From Bacteroidota bacterium (lineage in GTDB: Bacteria; Bacteroidota; Rhodothermia; Balneolales; Balneolaceae): a stretch of DNA of 37,074 bases. The stretch covers positions 1 through 37,074 of the forward strand of contig JAAAOB010000085.1 in assembly GCA_009909035.1 (NCBI GenBank). Direction: 5' to 3'. Numbering within the stretch: position 1 is the stretch's first letter; each line of letters begins with the position of its first letter. Both the position numbers and the translations under genes were made by a program. The notes beneath the pieces are model-generated. The model searched no databases, had not been told where the DNA came from, and saw nothing but the letters and a program-made list of their open reading frames with translations. Positions 1 to 10,558 of this stretch are shown piece after piece.

Positions 1-17
1 CACAAAATATTTGAACT

Positions 18-2357
18 CTATGAGAACCGGTCACTCTGAATTGGGATCAGGTTCAGCGAGATCTCCGTTCCTTTATTCTCAAGCTCAGCTGCATTTGTGG
101 TTACGCTGTTAACTCCGGTTGAGGGAGACGGCTGCAGGCCAAGAATCAGGTCGTCGATGGTTTTGTTGTAGCGCGTAAATTCCAGCGAGGCGCGCCCGTT
201 GAGGAATGTCAGGTCAGCACCATACTCAAGCTCCCGTGCGCGCTCAGGCTCAAGCTCAGGGTCCACATCGGAACCCGGAGCAACGGCACCGCCGCTGTCG
301 CCAATATTGGTTCCGCCAAGGCTGGAAAAAATACCGCCGAATGAGGGCAGACCCCCGGTTTCACCGTAGGCCACGCGCAGTTTAAACTGGCTCACCTGGT
401 CTACGGTCCAAAAATCAAAGTTCCCGACATTAACGGCGAGGGAGGCTTTGGGATAGAACGCATAGTCATCCACGTCGAGGTTCAGGGTTGACCGGTCCCA
501 GCGTCCGCCAAGCGTTGCAATCAATTGATCGCTGAAGTTAATCTCCTGCTGGGCAAAGATACCGAAATCGGTGATATCCACTTCATTTTGCGAGGCCGTG
601 ACCTGTGCCGCATTTCCAACATTCGTTTGCGCCGGAAGTAGTCCCTGTCCGCGAATTCTGTCGAGCGAAATGGTTTGATCAAACCGTGTGGCCCCAACCT
701 GGGTCGACAGGTCGAAGTTGCCGAAATCCGTTTCCAGGTTTGTGTTAAAAAGCATCACGGCTTCCAGGTTCAGGTTCAAAACCTCCTGGGCCGAGTGGAT
801 CACATCGCCGGGGAAGTTGGCGGCTGTTCGCTGAAACTGCATAAACTCCGGGAAGTAGATCATGGAGTTCGAGTTGGTATAGTCAAGCCCGCCGCGAACG
901 TTTAATGAGAGGAGGGATCCGTTATCATCATACAGAAGAGACTCCACTGCCAGCGACTGCAGAACCCGGTTCACGATCTGCTCATTGTCAGCCACTTCAA
1001 TCAGGCGAAGCGGATTTTCACTAAAATAAGGGGTATCATTGAACGACCCGTCATCATTCTGCCTGATAATGTCGTAGGCATAGTTGGGATGGAACGCGAG
1101 AGAGTACCCGATAGAGCCTCCCGTATTGTTCTGGTTCCCGGTAAATCCGCGGTCGCTCTCCGTATGCAGGTAGCTGGAGCTGCTCGTTACGCGAAATCGC
1201 GGCGAAATGGAGTGTTCGATGTTAGCCCGAAGCGACTGCCGGTCGAATCCTGTACGGCTGATGATCCCCTCTTCGGAGTTCAGGCCGCCAGACACATAAA
1301 AGCGGGTTTTTTCATTACCGCCAGACACACTCAACTGTGTGTTGCGGACCACGCCGTTGTTTCCGTAAATCTCCTCTTCCAGGTCCCTGACGGTGCCGTT
1401 GGCCTGGGCCGTGTTTAAGCGGTCTTTTTCAAGCTGGGCGCGGGCACTTCCTTCGCCATAAAAGATATCGATGCGCTCTTCAGTCCAGTTCGTTCGTCCC
1501 AGCAGGTTGAGGGCGCTGTTATAGCCAACATCCTGCTTTATGGATACCTGGGTCTCACCTGCTTTCCCCTGTTTCGTTGTGATAATGACCACACCTGCGT
1601 TGGCCCGCTGGCCGTAGATTGCGGCGGCTGAGGCCCCTTTCAGGATCTCCACATTCTGAATATCATCCGGGTTGAGATCGGCCAGCCGGTTGGCGGCTCC
1701 GTCCTGGCTCGTTCCGCCGGCACCACTCACCGTTGATCGTCCCGTGGTCAGAACATTGTTATTTACATAAACTCCGTCAATAATGAAGAGAGGCTGAGAA
1801 GATCCGGCTCCGAGTGTACTTACACCGCGCATTTGAACATTAAAACCGCCACCGGGTGCCCCACTGTACGAGTTGATCTGTACACCGGCAACCTTTCCCT
1901 GCAGGGCTTTGTCAAGCGTCTGCGGGTCTGAATTGGCTGTCAGCCGTTCGGCCGAGACCGATGACACTGAATTAGCCAAGTTGGATCGCTTTACGCTACT
2001 TGCCAGTCCCGTAACGACCAGCTCCTCAAGGTTGGCTACATCCGAACTCATTTCTACGGTCAGTTCAACGACTTCGCCATCGGATCCCGAGACTTCAATA
2101 TTCCGGGTGGAATAACCGATAGCAGAGAATCGTAAGCTGGTTGTTCCTGCCGGAATATCGAGGGTAAACGACCCGTCAATATCCGTGGATGTACCTGTGT
2201 TTGTGGGTGCATGGAATACTGTAATGCCTACAAGTGGCTCACCGGTCGCTTCTTCAACGACGGTGCCGGTGACGGTTTGCTGGGCTAATGCGAGTTGTGA
2301 GCTCATCAATAGCATACAAAATGCAGCCAGCCCTGTTAAATAGTTACGTTTATTCAT
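18..2357 (-). CDS. SusC/RagA-family TonB-dependent outer-membrane receptor, ending early at a TAG codon
   Basis: Outer-membrane receptor expected to import a large substrate (often a glycan or oligosaccharide) using TonB energy. Residues 1-26 form a signal peptide ending ALA-QQ. Residues about 28-103 are a carboxypeptidase-regulatory-like domain. The plug domain runs from about 124 to 264 and has the family hallmarks MRGVSTLG, PLFIIDGV and VEILKGASAAAIYG. The barrel follows. At 779 residues it is shorter than the roughly 1000 usual for SusC proteins. It stops after SDRFS at a TAG (18-20), where relatives usually have tryptophan, and the frame stays open for the remaining 17 bases. It is therefore probably a single-base nonsense allele, a pseudogene or a sequence error rather than a naturally short receptor. 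A SusD partner would lie beyond the left edge. It lies downstream of the trehalase operon on the same strand, so a link to trehalose or maltodextrin uptake is possible but unproven. Confidence 0.88.
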   Translation of the reverse strand: MNKRNYLTGLAAFCMLLMSSQLALAQQTVTGTVVEEATGEPLVGITVFHAPTNTGTSTDIDGSFTLDIPAGTTSLRFSAIGYSTRNIEVSGSDGEVVELTVEMSSDVANLEELVVTGLASSVKRSNLANSVSSVSAERLTANSDPQTLDKALQGKVAGVQINSYSGAPGGGFNVQMRGVSTLGAGSSQPLFIIDGVYVNNNVLTTGRSTVSGAGGTSQDGAANRLADLNPDDIQNVEILKGASAAAIYGQRANAGVVIITTKQGKAGETQVSIKQDVGYNSALNLLGRTNWTEERIDIFYGEGSARAQLEKDRLNTAQANGTVRDLEEEIYGNNGVVRNTQLSVSGGNEKTRFYVSGGLNSEEGIISRTGFDRQSLRANIEHSISPRFRVTSSSSYLHTESDRGFTGNQNNTGGSIGYSLAFHPNYAYDIIRQNDDGSFNDTPYFSENPLRLIEVADNEQIVNRVLQSLAVESLLYDDNGSLLSLNVRGGLDYTNSNSMIYFPEFMQFQRTAANFPGDVIHSAQEVLNLNLEAVMLFNTNLETDFGNFDLSTQVGATRFDQTISLDRIRGQGLLPAQTNVGNAAQVTASQNEVDITDFGIFAQQEINFSDQLIATLGGRWDRSTLNLDVDDYAFYPKASLAVNVGNFDFWTVDQVSQFKLRVAYGETGGLPSFGGIFSSLGGTNIGDSGGAVAPGSDVDPELEPERARELEYGADLTFLNGRASLEFTRYNKTIDDLILGLQPSPSTGVNSVTTNAAELENKGTEISLNLIPIQSDRFS

Positions 2358-2837
2358 GTTCAGCTGATTTTTTGATTTGAATTGAAATTAGAGAGTATCA
2401 TGGTGAAAGTAGCTCGCTCTGTTAGAAATATATTCGTCAATGTAATAGCCATTGGTGGATTAGTAAAGCGTAATCTCTATCCGCACCCTCTTTTTTACAT
2501 TTGGAATGATGGACGGGGTGCTCAGCCGGTGGGTTGATGGCTAAATCTCACCAGGGTGATCGAGTGGGAATTCTTCGGTTTTTCCGGAATGGTACCCACG
2601 CAGCTTTCCGATGAAGACAGGGATCACAGTCTTGGTCCGCCGGTGGATGGGATGGTTCATGCTGCCTTTCCCGACCTGTCGCGGGGCTTTTTCTGGGGGA
2701 TTTAAGTCAAAATGGACAAGGAACGGTTTAGCAGCCGCTGAGTTTGTTTTCTACCCGCAGGATTTGCTGAGAACCAATTTTAATTTTCCGATTCGCTCTG
2801 CCGGCGGAACCCGGGACATGCTTTCGATGAGATGGCG
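2358..2837. other. Intergenic region between SusC-like gene and trehalase
   Basis: These 480 bases hold no supported gene. The region should contain the promoter of the SusC-like receptor, but I found no exact TAnnTTTG element on the minus strand. A plus-strand open frame starting at 2611 runs antisense into the trehalase 3' end and has no recognisable domain. I see no convincing terminator or repeat. Confidence 0.5.
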
Positions 2838-4337
2838 TTACGCGGACTCACGCTGGAGTGCGCTGAACACCCCGTTCGACCAGCCAAAGCCGTCCTGGAG
2901 CGGGTATTCGCCACCACCGCCTTCGCGGCCAATATCCACAACGTTGTATTTTTCTACCATTTTTCCGCTTCTCTTGTAGACATTCTCATTTAAGCGGAGC
3001 CAGCGCTGGCTGATTGCCTCCGCCAGCTCTGTAAAACCGTATCTTCTCAGTCCCATCACGGCCATCCACTGAAGGGGAGCCCAGCCGTTGGGAGCGTCCC
3101 ACTGCTGACCGGTTTGGACCGTAGTGGTGATCAACCCGCCAGGTTTTAGGAATTTATCTTCGAGGTGGGAAGCCACGGCCGCTGCCTTTTTCTGTGATGC
3201 CATGCCAAAATAGAGCGGATAGACGGCTGCAAGCGACCATCGGCCGGTTCTCTCTTCTGTTTGGTGGTTCCAGTCAAAATAAAAGCCAAGTTCTTCATCC
3301 CACATAAGCTCATGAATCGCCCGGCTTCGCTCTGTGAACGCCTTTTCATACATTTGGGCATCGGCAATTCTGCCAGAGGCCCGGCTCCACTCGGCAAGTT
3401 TCGACTCCATATACCAGAGTAATGTGTTCAGGTCAATGGGCAGTATGGCGGTGGTTTGGATGGTGGAAAGGGATGTGCCGTCAGCAAACCACCGGCTTGA
3501 AAAATCCCACCCCGACTCGCAGGCTGCGCGGATGTGCCTGTAGAAGGACTCTCTATTCTGTGGGTCGACCGCCTCGGCCAATTCTGTATCTTCGTACCAC
3601 GACTCCTCGCGGGGGAGTGGCCGGTCATCCCAATACCGGTTGAGCCGACCTGCTCCCGGCACCTCAACTGTTCGGCGCCCCTTTTGCCCGGTTTGATCCA
3701 TCCAAAAACGGTACTCCTTTTCAGCCGCCGGCAAAAACTGACGAATAATATCGCTGCCGTGAAGTGATGCCGCGTGCGTAATCAATGGCACAAAAAAAGG
3801 TGGCTGTGAGCGGCTCAGGTAGTACACCCTGTTGCCGTTTGGAATATGGCCGATCTCTTCCACCAGGTAGCGAAAGTTTTCTACCATGGCCAGCACCATA
3901 TCGTCATGTCCGTCAGCTGCCAGGCCCTGTGCAGTGAAATAGCTGTCCCAGTAGTAAATCTCACGAAAACGGCCCCCCGGCACAACATATTCACGCGGAA
4001 GAGGAATTAAGGAATTCAGTTCGGATGTTTTATGATCTGCCGTACGAAAAAGGTGGGGCCAGAGCATCCGGATATGATCCCGGCAGCTGCTGGACGATTC
4101 AACGTCAAGTTCTGTATTCGCCGTATCCTGAAGGCGGAAATGATCTTGAACAAAGCGAGTAAGATCAAAACCGCCGGCCTCTTTTCGGCTGTTCCATTCC
4201 GAAAGAATCGTATCCGGGTCATGTTCCGGAATCATATCCACAAATTGCTTTGAGTCTTCGAATACACGCTGCCGTTGAACAGCTTCAAAGAGCGGCCCGG
4301 AGAGTTGAATGTAGTGATCGATCTCGTATCTCTTCAT
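2838..4337 (-). CDS. treF: Cytoplasmic trehalase, glycoside hydrolase family 37
   Basis: Hydrolyses alpha,alpha-trehalose to two glucose molecules by an inverting mechanism. Both family signatures are present: PGGRFREIYYWDSYF at residues 120-134 and QWDAPNGWAPLQW at 412-424. The expected general acid aspartate is D278 in ESGWDFSSRW, the general base glutamate is E462 in MVEKYN, and the glycine-rich GGGGEYPLQDGFGWSNG segment follows at 473-489. At 499 residues it is full length. There is no signal peptide, so it should act in the cytoplasm like TreF rather than the periplasmic TreA. It starts 25 bases after the MFS transporter gene on the same strand, which suggests one operon where the transporter imports the sugar. 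The symbol treF rests on the lack of a signal peptide. Confidence 0.95.
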   Translation of the reverse strand: MKRYEIDHYIQLSGPLFEAVQRQRVFEDSKQFVDMIPEHDPDTILSEWNSRKEAGGFDLTRFVQDHFRLQDTANTELDVESSSSCRDHIRMLWPHLFRTADHKTSELNSLIPLPREYVVPGGRFREIYYWDSYFTAQGLAADGHDDMVLAMVENFRYLVEEIGHIPNGNRVYYLSRSQPPFFVPLITHAASLHGSDIIRQFLPAAEKEYRFWMDQTGQKGRRTVEVPGAGRLNRYWDDRPLPREESWYEDTELAEAVDPQNRESFYRHIRAACESGWDFSSRWFADGTSLSTIQTTAILPIDLNTLLWYMESKLAEWSRASGRIADAQMYEKAFTERSRAIHELMWDEELGFYFDWNHQTEERTGRWSLAAVYPLYFGMASQKKAAAVASHLEDKFLKPGGLITTTVQTGQQWDAPNGWAPLQWMAVMGLRRYGFTELAEAISQRWLRLNENVYKRSGKMVEKYNVVDIGREGGGGEYPLQDGFGWSNGVFSALQRESA

Positions 4338-4362
4338 ATCTGCAGAGGATTTATCATGTGGT

Positions 4363-5619
4363 TCAGGAGTTCTTCGAGGAGTCGCTTTTTATTTCAAAGC
4401 TTTCGCGTTTTCGCTTGTAGGGAATCAGGATAAGAAAAAGAAGAACAAGCGGCACAAGCGTGAAGTAGAAGGCGGTTTGCCCGTCGAGCCGGCCAAAGAG
4501 AAATCCGGTGATAATTGATCCGCTGGTGCCTCCAAGTGCTGAAAAGATAACAATGAGGCCCGTCATACCACTCTGGCGGACTTTTGGCAGTGCACTTAAC
4601 ACGGAAGAGCTCAGCGTGGGATAGATCGGCGCCAGGAAAAGGCCGATGGCCGGCAGCACATAAGCGGCGAACGATACATCGGCCCACCCTTCGACGGATC
4701 CCGGCTCGATCCCGATCGTCAGCGGCAGGACCAGCAGCACCAGTACGCCCGCCATCACAATGCAGGTCTGCAGGACGTAAAACCAGTTAAATTTTTTCAT
4801 TACGTAGCCGCCGAGAATCCGTCCGGCCGCCAGGGAGGCCGCATAAATACTCGTTATTTGTACACTCATGGCATCGGGCAGCTGGAGCACCTGGAAATTA
4901 AACGTTGGCAGCCATGTATTGATGGCCTGTTCGATGTAGACGTAGATGAATGCGCCCATGATAAAAAATATGATAAGCGGATATTTTATCAGGCCGATCA
5001 TCTCCCAGAAATCGCGTAATGTACTTCCCGTCTCACTTTCAATGGAGCTTTCGTCTAAATCCGTAAAAATCATCAGCAGCAGAGCAAGCCCGCCAATCAG
5101 GGCAAGAACCCAGTATGTATCCAGCCAGGTCAGAGACTGGTGGGAGTCGGCGATATCGATAAAATATCCAAAGAGCCAGAACCCGCTTAGCACGCCAACC
5201 ATGAAGAAGCCTTCCAGGATGCTCATGAAGCTGGCGTGGTCATTGGAGTTATCCGTTATCAAGCCTACCGTAGAGTAGACCGATACCTTTATGAGTGCAA
5301 AGCTAACGCCCACCATGGCATACAGAAGCTGCGACATGCCGAAGCTGCCAAACAGAGCCATCAGGATGCTTCCGGCTATCACAATACCCAAACCTGCGAT
5401 CATGGCATTTTTATAGCCAAATTTTGGAATGTAGGATGCCAGGATAAACGACCCGATGGCAATGGACAGATCTTTGTACGCCTCCAGTACACTTGCCGAT
5501 TCAGGGTTGACACCAAAGTCGTTAATCACCTGAAGGATAACAACACCCACGCTATTCAGCAGAATAGCAAAAATGATGTAGTTACAGATCAGAGAGAGCT
5601 TAATTTTCCAGTTTGTCAT
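4363..5619 (-). CDS. MFS transporter, probably for trehalose or a related sugar
   Basis: A 418-residue inner-membrane protein with about 12 hydrophobic segments, typical of the major facilitator superfamily. The first segment (NYIIFAILLNSVGVVILQVI) and the next pair around residues 50-100 carry the usual helix pattern, and the protein ends in a charged KRKRESFEIKSD tail. No motif fixes the substrate. Because the next gene 25 bases downstream is a cytoplasmic trehalase, uptake of trehalose is the simplest inference. Fucose/glucose-type (FucP-like) MFS sugar transporters are an alternative subfamily. The start was taken at the ATG that gives a short cytoplasmic N-terminus before the first membrane helix. 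Confidence 0.85.
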   Translation of the reverse strand: MTNWKIKLSLICNYIIFAILLNSVGVVILQVINDFGVNPESASVLEAYKDLSIAIGSFILASYIPKFGYKNAMIAGLGIVIAGSILMALFGSFGMSQLLYAMVGVSFALIKVSVYSTVGLITDNSNDHASFMSILEGFFMVGVLSGFWLFGYFIDIADSHQSLTWLDTYWVLALIGGLALLLMIFTDLDESSIESETGSTLRDFWEMIGLIKYPLIIFFIMGAFIYVYIEQAINTWLPTFNFQVLQLPDAMSVQITSIYAASLAAGRILGGYVMKKFNWFYVLQTCIVMAGVLVLLVLPLTIGIEPGSVEGWADVSFAAYVLPAIGLFLAPIYPTLSSSVLSALPKVRQSGMTGLIVIFSALGGTSGSIITGFLFGRLDGQTAFYFTLVPLVLLFLILIPYKRKRESFEIKSDSSKNS

Positions 5620-5900
5620 TACGATCCATTTTCATTTCGAAATCTTCGTACAGCCAACGTACGGATATGATGTGCCGGCCGACCCGCTTAAACCGTTGCA
5701 GCATGCGCCGGTAGGCCTGCATCAAAGCTGAGCACAAGGGGTGAATCCCGGCCGGCTATTTTTGAGCTGATGTTTTATGAACATAATGTACTTCCATAAA
5801 CTATTTTTTCAAATTACTATCACAATTCCATCCTGTTGTCCGCCCTTGCACTCGATTCTGGTAATTTTGCCCCGGTATCCGGCCGGCAGATCACCTAAAA
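5620..5900. other. Intergenic region between enolase and the transporter/trehalase operon
   Basis: No gene is supported here. It must carry the promoter of the minus-strand transporter/trehalase operon. Around 5807-5822 the minus strand reads GTAATTTG, one base short of a TAnnTTTG -7 element, which I consider too weak to call. The enolase terminator occupies the right end. Confidence 0.45.
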
Positions 5901-5932
5901 TAAAAAAAGCCCGCAGGCAAAACCGGCGGGCT
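5901..5932 (-). terminator. Rho-independent terminator of eno
   Basis: A perfect 7-bp stem AGCCCGC/GCGGGCT (5908-5914 with 5926-5932) lies 21 bases beyond the eno stop. Read on the minus strand, it is followed by TTTTTTT. The loop can close further through GG/CC pairing. This is a textbook intrinsic terminator and separates eno from the trehalose operon. Confidence 0.9.
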
Positions 5933-5952
5933 GTGGGGGCAATTACCTGCGA

Positions 5953-7263
<1,311 letters not shown>

Positions 7264-7328
7264 TTACGTATCTCCGTATTGTAGTTGTAATGTACTGTTT
7301 AAAATCATTTGTATAAAGAAAGAACGAT

Positions 7329-8012
7329 ATGACATCCCAACAACCTGTACTCCTGTACGACATTGACGGGACGCTTCTCCGCGTAAGACGCGAATTTCTC
7401 CTGGAGCTGATCCAGGAGCTGCTGGATTTGTTTAACGTTACAAACCCTGCTGCAGGCTCCAAATCATTTGCCGGCCGAACCGACCGGGGAATTTTCATGG
7501 AGCTGATCGGCTCCCGCCCCGATGCGGACGACCTGTTCCTGCAGCTGAAGCAGATGTACACAGAAGCGATGCGTCAGCGGCTGTCGCACAATCATATCGA
7601 CAGGATTGATGATGCCATACAGTCGGTGCGGGAGGCCGCTGAGATGGGACTGGCCGTTGGCCTTTGTACCGGCAATTTCAGAGATGTGGCCTACACAAAA
7701 GTTGAAACAGCAGGGTTGAAAGATATCTTTTCATTTGGCGGGTTTGGGGGCGAATACTCCGACCGGAACCTGCTGCCCGCGGCGGCGGACCGGGAGTATC
7801 AGTCGTTATATGCTGATTGTCCGGGAGCTGAGCGCTATGTTGTGATTGGGGATACACCGAACGACATACGCTGCGCAAAATACTTTGGTGCGCGCTCGGT
7901 GGCCGTGACAACCGGCGGGTTCAGCGCAGAAGAGCTTGGCCGGCACTCCCCCGATATTATTTCCGATTCACTGAACAACCCGGCGGAATGGCTTAAAAAG
8001 CTGGGATTTTGA
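7329..8012 (+). CDS. HAD-superfamily hydrolase, phosphoglycolate-phosphatase-like
   Basis: A 227-residue cytoplasmic phosphatase of the haloacid dehalogenase superfamily. Motif I is DIDGT with nucleophile D11 and acid/base D13. Motif II is the threonine in LCTGNF (T114), motif III is probably K124, and motif IV is GDTPNDIRCAK with D175 and D179. A helical cap lies between motifs I and II, as in phosphoglycolate phosphatase (Gph) and similar small-molecule phosphatases. The exact substrate cannot be read from sequence. The gene is divergent from eno and convergent with the barrel gene that ends 18 bases away. Confidence 0.88.
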   Translation: MTSQQPVLLYDIDGTLLRVRREFLLELIQELLDLFNVTNPAAGSKSFAGRTDRGIFMELIGSRPDADDLFLQLKQMYTEAMRQRLSHNHIDRIDDAIQSVREAAEMGLAVGLCTGNFRDVAYTKVETAGLKDIFSFGGFGGEYSDRNLLPAAADREYQSLYADCPGAERYVVIGDTPNDIRCAKYFGARSVAVTTGGFSAEELGRHSPDIISDSLNNPAEWLKKLGF

Positions 8013-8030
8013 GTTCAGTAATGTTGAAGA

Positions 8031-8840
8031 TTACCAGAGGCTGCCAAACTTGACGGTAATTTGCGGGGTGCCGTAAAACGATTGATCATCAAAAAAGGGC
8101 TCCAGCAGGAGTTCGTTCGGGTTGTTCGGATCTACAATAAAGTTATTATTTTCGACCACAGGCTGATTCGGCATCATCATTTGAATGCCTCCGGGGTAGT
8201 AATTGAAATAGTAGCTGAACTCAACGGTCGTCACACGGCTGAAGTTTCGGCCAAAATCAACGCCAACTTTCAGTTCACCCGCAGCGCCGGTATGCCAGTC
8301 GCCATCACCCCAGCCGGTAAAGATGTCATTCACCTGCTCAAAATTATCCCTGAATTGCTCCCTGAAACCGTTGTTATTTCGATCGTCGAAGTATGGATAT
8401 GAAAATGCCATCACAGGTCCGGCACTTGCACTTAAAAAGAACCTGTACTCTTCCTGAACGCGATCAGCAAACAGGCGATGGCGCAGGCCCACCATCAGTG
8501 GGAAAGCAAAAGCCCGCTGAAATTTATTTGGAACCGCCTGCTGGCCGAAAAAGTCCGTAAAGGTCTGCTCGGAAGCGTCGCGAAGGCCGGTAATCCGTAA
8601 ATTAATCACCCCTTCGGTTTGCTCGCCCAGCACTCTCCTGTATTCACCCCCCACACCAAAGCCGAAATTATTTATGACGAAATCAAAGATCAGCCCCGAG
8701 CTGTAATTTTGATTGAGAGGTGTGGATACCCGCTCTTCAACACGGAGTTCGGGCTCTTCAATCTGAGCATGCGATACGCCCGTGAAGGAAAAAAAGAGAA
8801 GTGCAGACAGCAGTAAACCAATGATAGTAGTAGATTTCAT
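8031..8840 (-). CDS. Predicted outer-membrane beta-barrel protein of unknown function
   Basis: I place the start at 8840, because the protein then begins MKSTTIIGLLLSALLFFSF and has a clean signal peptide ending SHA. The frame is open further upstream, but that stretch is charged and would bury the signal. The mature part of about 245 residues has alternating aromatic and polar strands (for example VTTVEFSYYFNYYPGGIQ and the C-terminal YGTPQITVKFGSLW). It ends in an aromatic residue, as barrel proteins recognised by the BAM machinery do. No named family is recognised. A porin-like or structural outer-membrane role is inferred only from shape. Confidence 0.7.
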   Translation of the reverse strand: MKSTTIIGLLLSALLFFSFTGVSHAQIEEPELRVEERVSTPLNQNYSSGLIFDFVINNFGFGVGGEYRRVLGEQTEGVINLRITGLRDASEQTFTDFFGQQAVPNKFQRAFAFPLMVGLRHRLFADRVQEEYRFFLSASAGPVMAFSYPYFDDRNNNGFREQFRDNFEQVNDIFTGWGDGDWHTGAAGELKVGVDFGRNFSRVTTVEFSYYFNYYPGGIQMMMPNQPVVENNNFIVDPNNPNELLLEPFFDDQSFYGTPQITVKFGSLW

Positions 8841-9027
8841 AGGAAAAAATTTTTTTCTATTTGATTGCAAAACGCATCTAAAGTGCAGAACATTGCGCAT
8901 CAGCGCAATCAATATAAAAATGTTATAGAACTTCTTTGCACTCTCGATTTGATTATTGTTTGATTTAGGCTTTTATTCAGGCAGAAAATCGCCCTTTATT
9001 CCTATATTAAACACGCCGGGTACGCAC

Positions 9028-9423
9028 ATGAGTACAGTTACAAAATATTTAGTTTACGGACCGCAATCTACACTGCGCAGAATGACGCCAAAACTTTTGG
9101 AGAGTGTAGAGCCAAAATTTCTTTATAAGTATCAATCGCCGGCAAATAATGATGAGATTTTTGTCGCCGTATATGAGCAGTTTGAGAAACAGATTAACGC
9201 CACGATTACCCTCACATGCATCATTGAGTGTACAGAACAGCAAAATCGTATTGAGCTGAAAAAAGCGGGCGGCAGAATGGGGTTTCGCGGCAGTTCCCTG
9301 TCTGAAGAGCACAATATTGAATCAGACATCGTAAATTTCATCATGGACTTTTCGAAACGATTTGGCCTTTCGCTCCAGGAGGAGATGGAAAAACCCGCAA
9401 CCGATACCGAAGACGACGAGTAG
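9028..9423 (+). CDS. Small hypothetical protein
   Basis: A 131-residue soluble protein with no domain I recognise. I chose the ATG at 9028 (MSTVTKYLVYG). The open frame extends back to an ATG at 8956, but the upstream residues look like untranslated leader. The N-terminal half resembles a small alpha/beta fold, and the C-terminus is a helix followed by an acidic tail ending TDTEDDE. It lies 21 bases before prmC on the same strand and may share its transcript. No function is proposed. Confidence 0.65.
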   Translation: MSTVTKYLVYGPQSTLRRMTPKLLESVEPKFLYKYQSPANNDEIFVAVYEQFEKQINATITLTCIIECTEQQNRIELKKAGGRMGFRGSSLSEEHNIESDIVNFIMDFSKRFGLSLQEEMEKPATDTEDDE

Positions 9424-9444
9424 GCTTTTAGGTGATGGTGCCGT

Positions 9445-10317
9445 ATGGCCAATCAAAAAAACGACCTGTGGACCGTCCTGCGGATGCTGGAGTGGGGTAC
9501 AGACTATTTTAAAAAGAAACAAATTCCGGATCCCAGGCACAGTGTTGAGTGGCTTCTCGCCGATGTGCTTGAGTGGAAACGGCTGGATCTCTACCTCGCC
9601 TACGAGCGTCCCCTCTCTCCCGCTGAGCTCGAAAAACTGCGGCCGCTGATCAAACGGCGTGCAGCTCATGAGCCTCTGCAGTACATTATCGGCCACACCG
9701 ATTTCATGGGTTGCCGAATTGAAGTCAATCCGTCCGTACTCATTCCCAGAATTGAAACCGAGCAGCTCGTGGAGCACCTGCTTGAGAAAACGAGGCAGCA
9801 GCACAACGACTGCTTGAACCTGCTTGACGTAGGTACGGGAAGCGGCTGCATTCCGCTCAGAATTAAACAGGCCATCCCCGGCTGGAACTGCTTCGGATCC
9901 GACATCTCTGCTGACGCACTTCAACTCGCAAAAAAGAATGCCGCACTCAACAGCCTGGACGTAACCTTTTTTGAGGCCGACCTCTTTCAGCTTGAGGATG
10001 CGGATATGCCTGATCGGCCGTGGGATATCATCGTATCTAACCCACCTTACATTGAACCCGGAGAGAGGGAGGCCATCCAGAAACAGGTGTCAACATACGA
10101 GCCGGACATCGCCCTTTTCCATGAGAGCCCGCTGGACGTTTACAAAGCCATTGCGGCGTTTGCTCACCGTCGCGGCGCCATGCTTTTCCTGGAACTGAAC
10201 GATCGAATGGCAGATGATATTCGGGAAATCGTTCTTACCTTCTATCCAGACGCAGAAATTGCGAACGATCTCGACGATAACCCCCGATTTCTCATCGCAG
10301 ATACAGGTGCTAATTAA
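9445..10317 (+). CDS. prmC: Peptide chain release factor glutamine methyltransferase
   Basis: Methylates the glutamine of the GGQ motif in release factors RF1 and RF2, using S-adenosylmethionine, and so supports translation termination. The N-terminal helical domain (1-about 95) is followed by LIPRIETEQLVE, the usual family marker with IETE instead of PETE. The SAM-binding motif LLDVGTGSGCI is at 127-136, and the catalytic NPPY motif is at 199-202. At 290 residues it is normal length. It lies between the small unknown gene and the candidate replication origin. Confidence 0.95.
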   Translation: MANQKNDLWTVLRMLEWGTDYFKKKQIPDPRHSVEWLLADVLEWKRLDLYLAYERPLSPAELEKLRPLIKRRAAHEPLQYIIGHTDFMGCRIEVNPSVLIPRIETEQLVEHLLEKTRQQHNDCLNLLDVGTGSGCIPLRIKQAIPGWNCFGSDISADALQLAKKNAALNSLDVTFFEADLFQLEDADMPDRPWDIIVSNPPYIEPGEREAIQKQVSTYEPDIALFHESPLDVYKAIAAFAHRRGAMLFLELNDRMADDIREIVLTFYPDAEIANDLDDNPRFLIADTGAN

Positions 10318-10386
10318 TTGCGCTCTAACCTTTTTTTGTTTTTAAAATAGATTTGTTTTAGACAAACCCACAGCCATCGAAATTTA

Positions 10387-10395
10387 TGTGGATAA
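10387..10395 (-). promoter_or_regulatory. DnaA box (perfect)
   Basis: The sequence TTATCCACA is read on the minus strand, a perfect match to the consensus. A degenerate neighbour follows 2 bases later (10398-10406, TGTGGAAAA on the plus strand). Confidence 0.8.
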
Positions 10396-10549
10396 CTTGT
10401 GGAAAAGTTTTTTTACCTCTCTTGCCCGCGGTAATTAGAATATAAAATCAATGTTAGGGAATTGTTATGGCGTGTCAAGCAGAATATGACAGTTTTATAA
10501 TATTTCTTCCTATCCATTGGTGCGCAGCATGTTAAGGTGTTTAATAAAA

Positions 10550-10558
10550 TGTGGATAA
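10550..10558 (-). promoter_or_regulatory. DnaA box (perfect)
   Basis: Perfect TTATCCACA on the minus strand, the second in the dnaA upstream region. An AT-rich run with TATATTTTTTTG follows. Confidence 0.8.

Noticed and set aside
2611-2979. Plus-strand open frame before and across the trehalase 3' end
   Set aside because: No domain, no ribosome site, and about a third of it is antisense to trehalase.
8841-8912. Longer N-terminus for the barrel protein starting at 8912
   Set aside because: It would put a charged stretch in front of a clear signal peptide beginning at 8840.
8951-8970. TATTGTTTG as a possible -7 element upstream of the small unknown gene
   Set aside because: It has three instead of two bases between TA and TTTG and no well-placed TTG upstream.
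9322-9924. Antisense open frame over the end of the small unknown gene and prmC
   Set aside because: It overlaps prmC motifs on the other strand and has no domain of its own.
10511-10519. TATCCATTG as a further DnaA box
   Set aside because: Too many mismatches to TTATCCACA to count.
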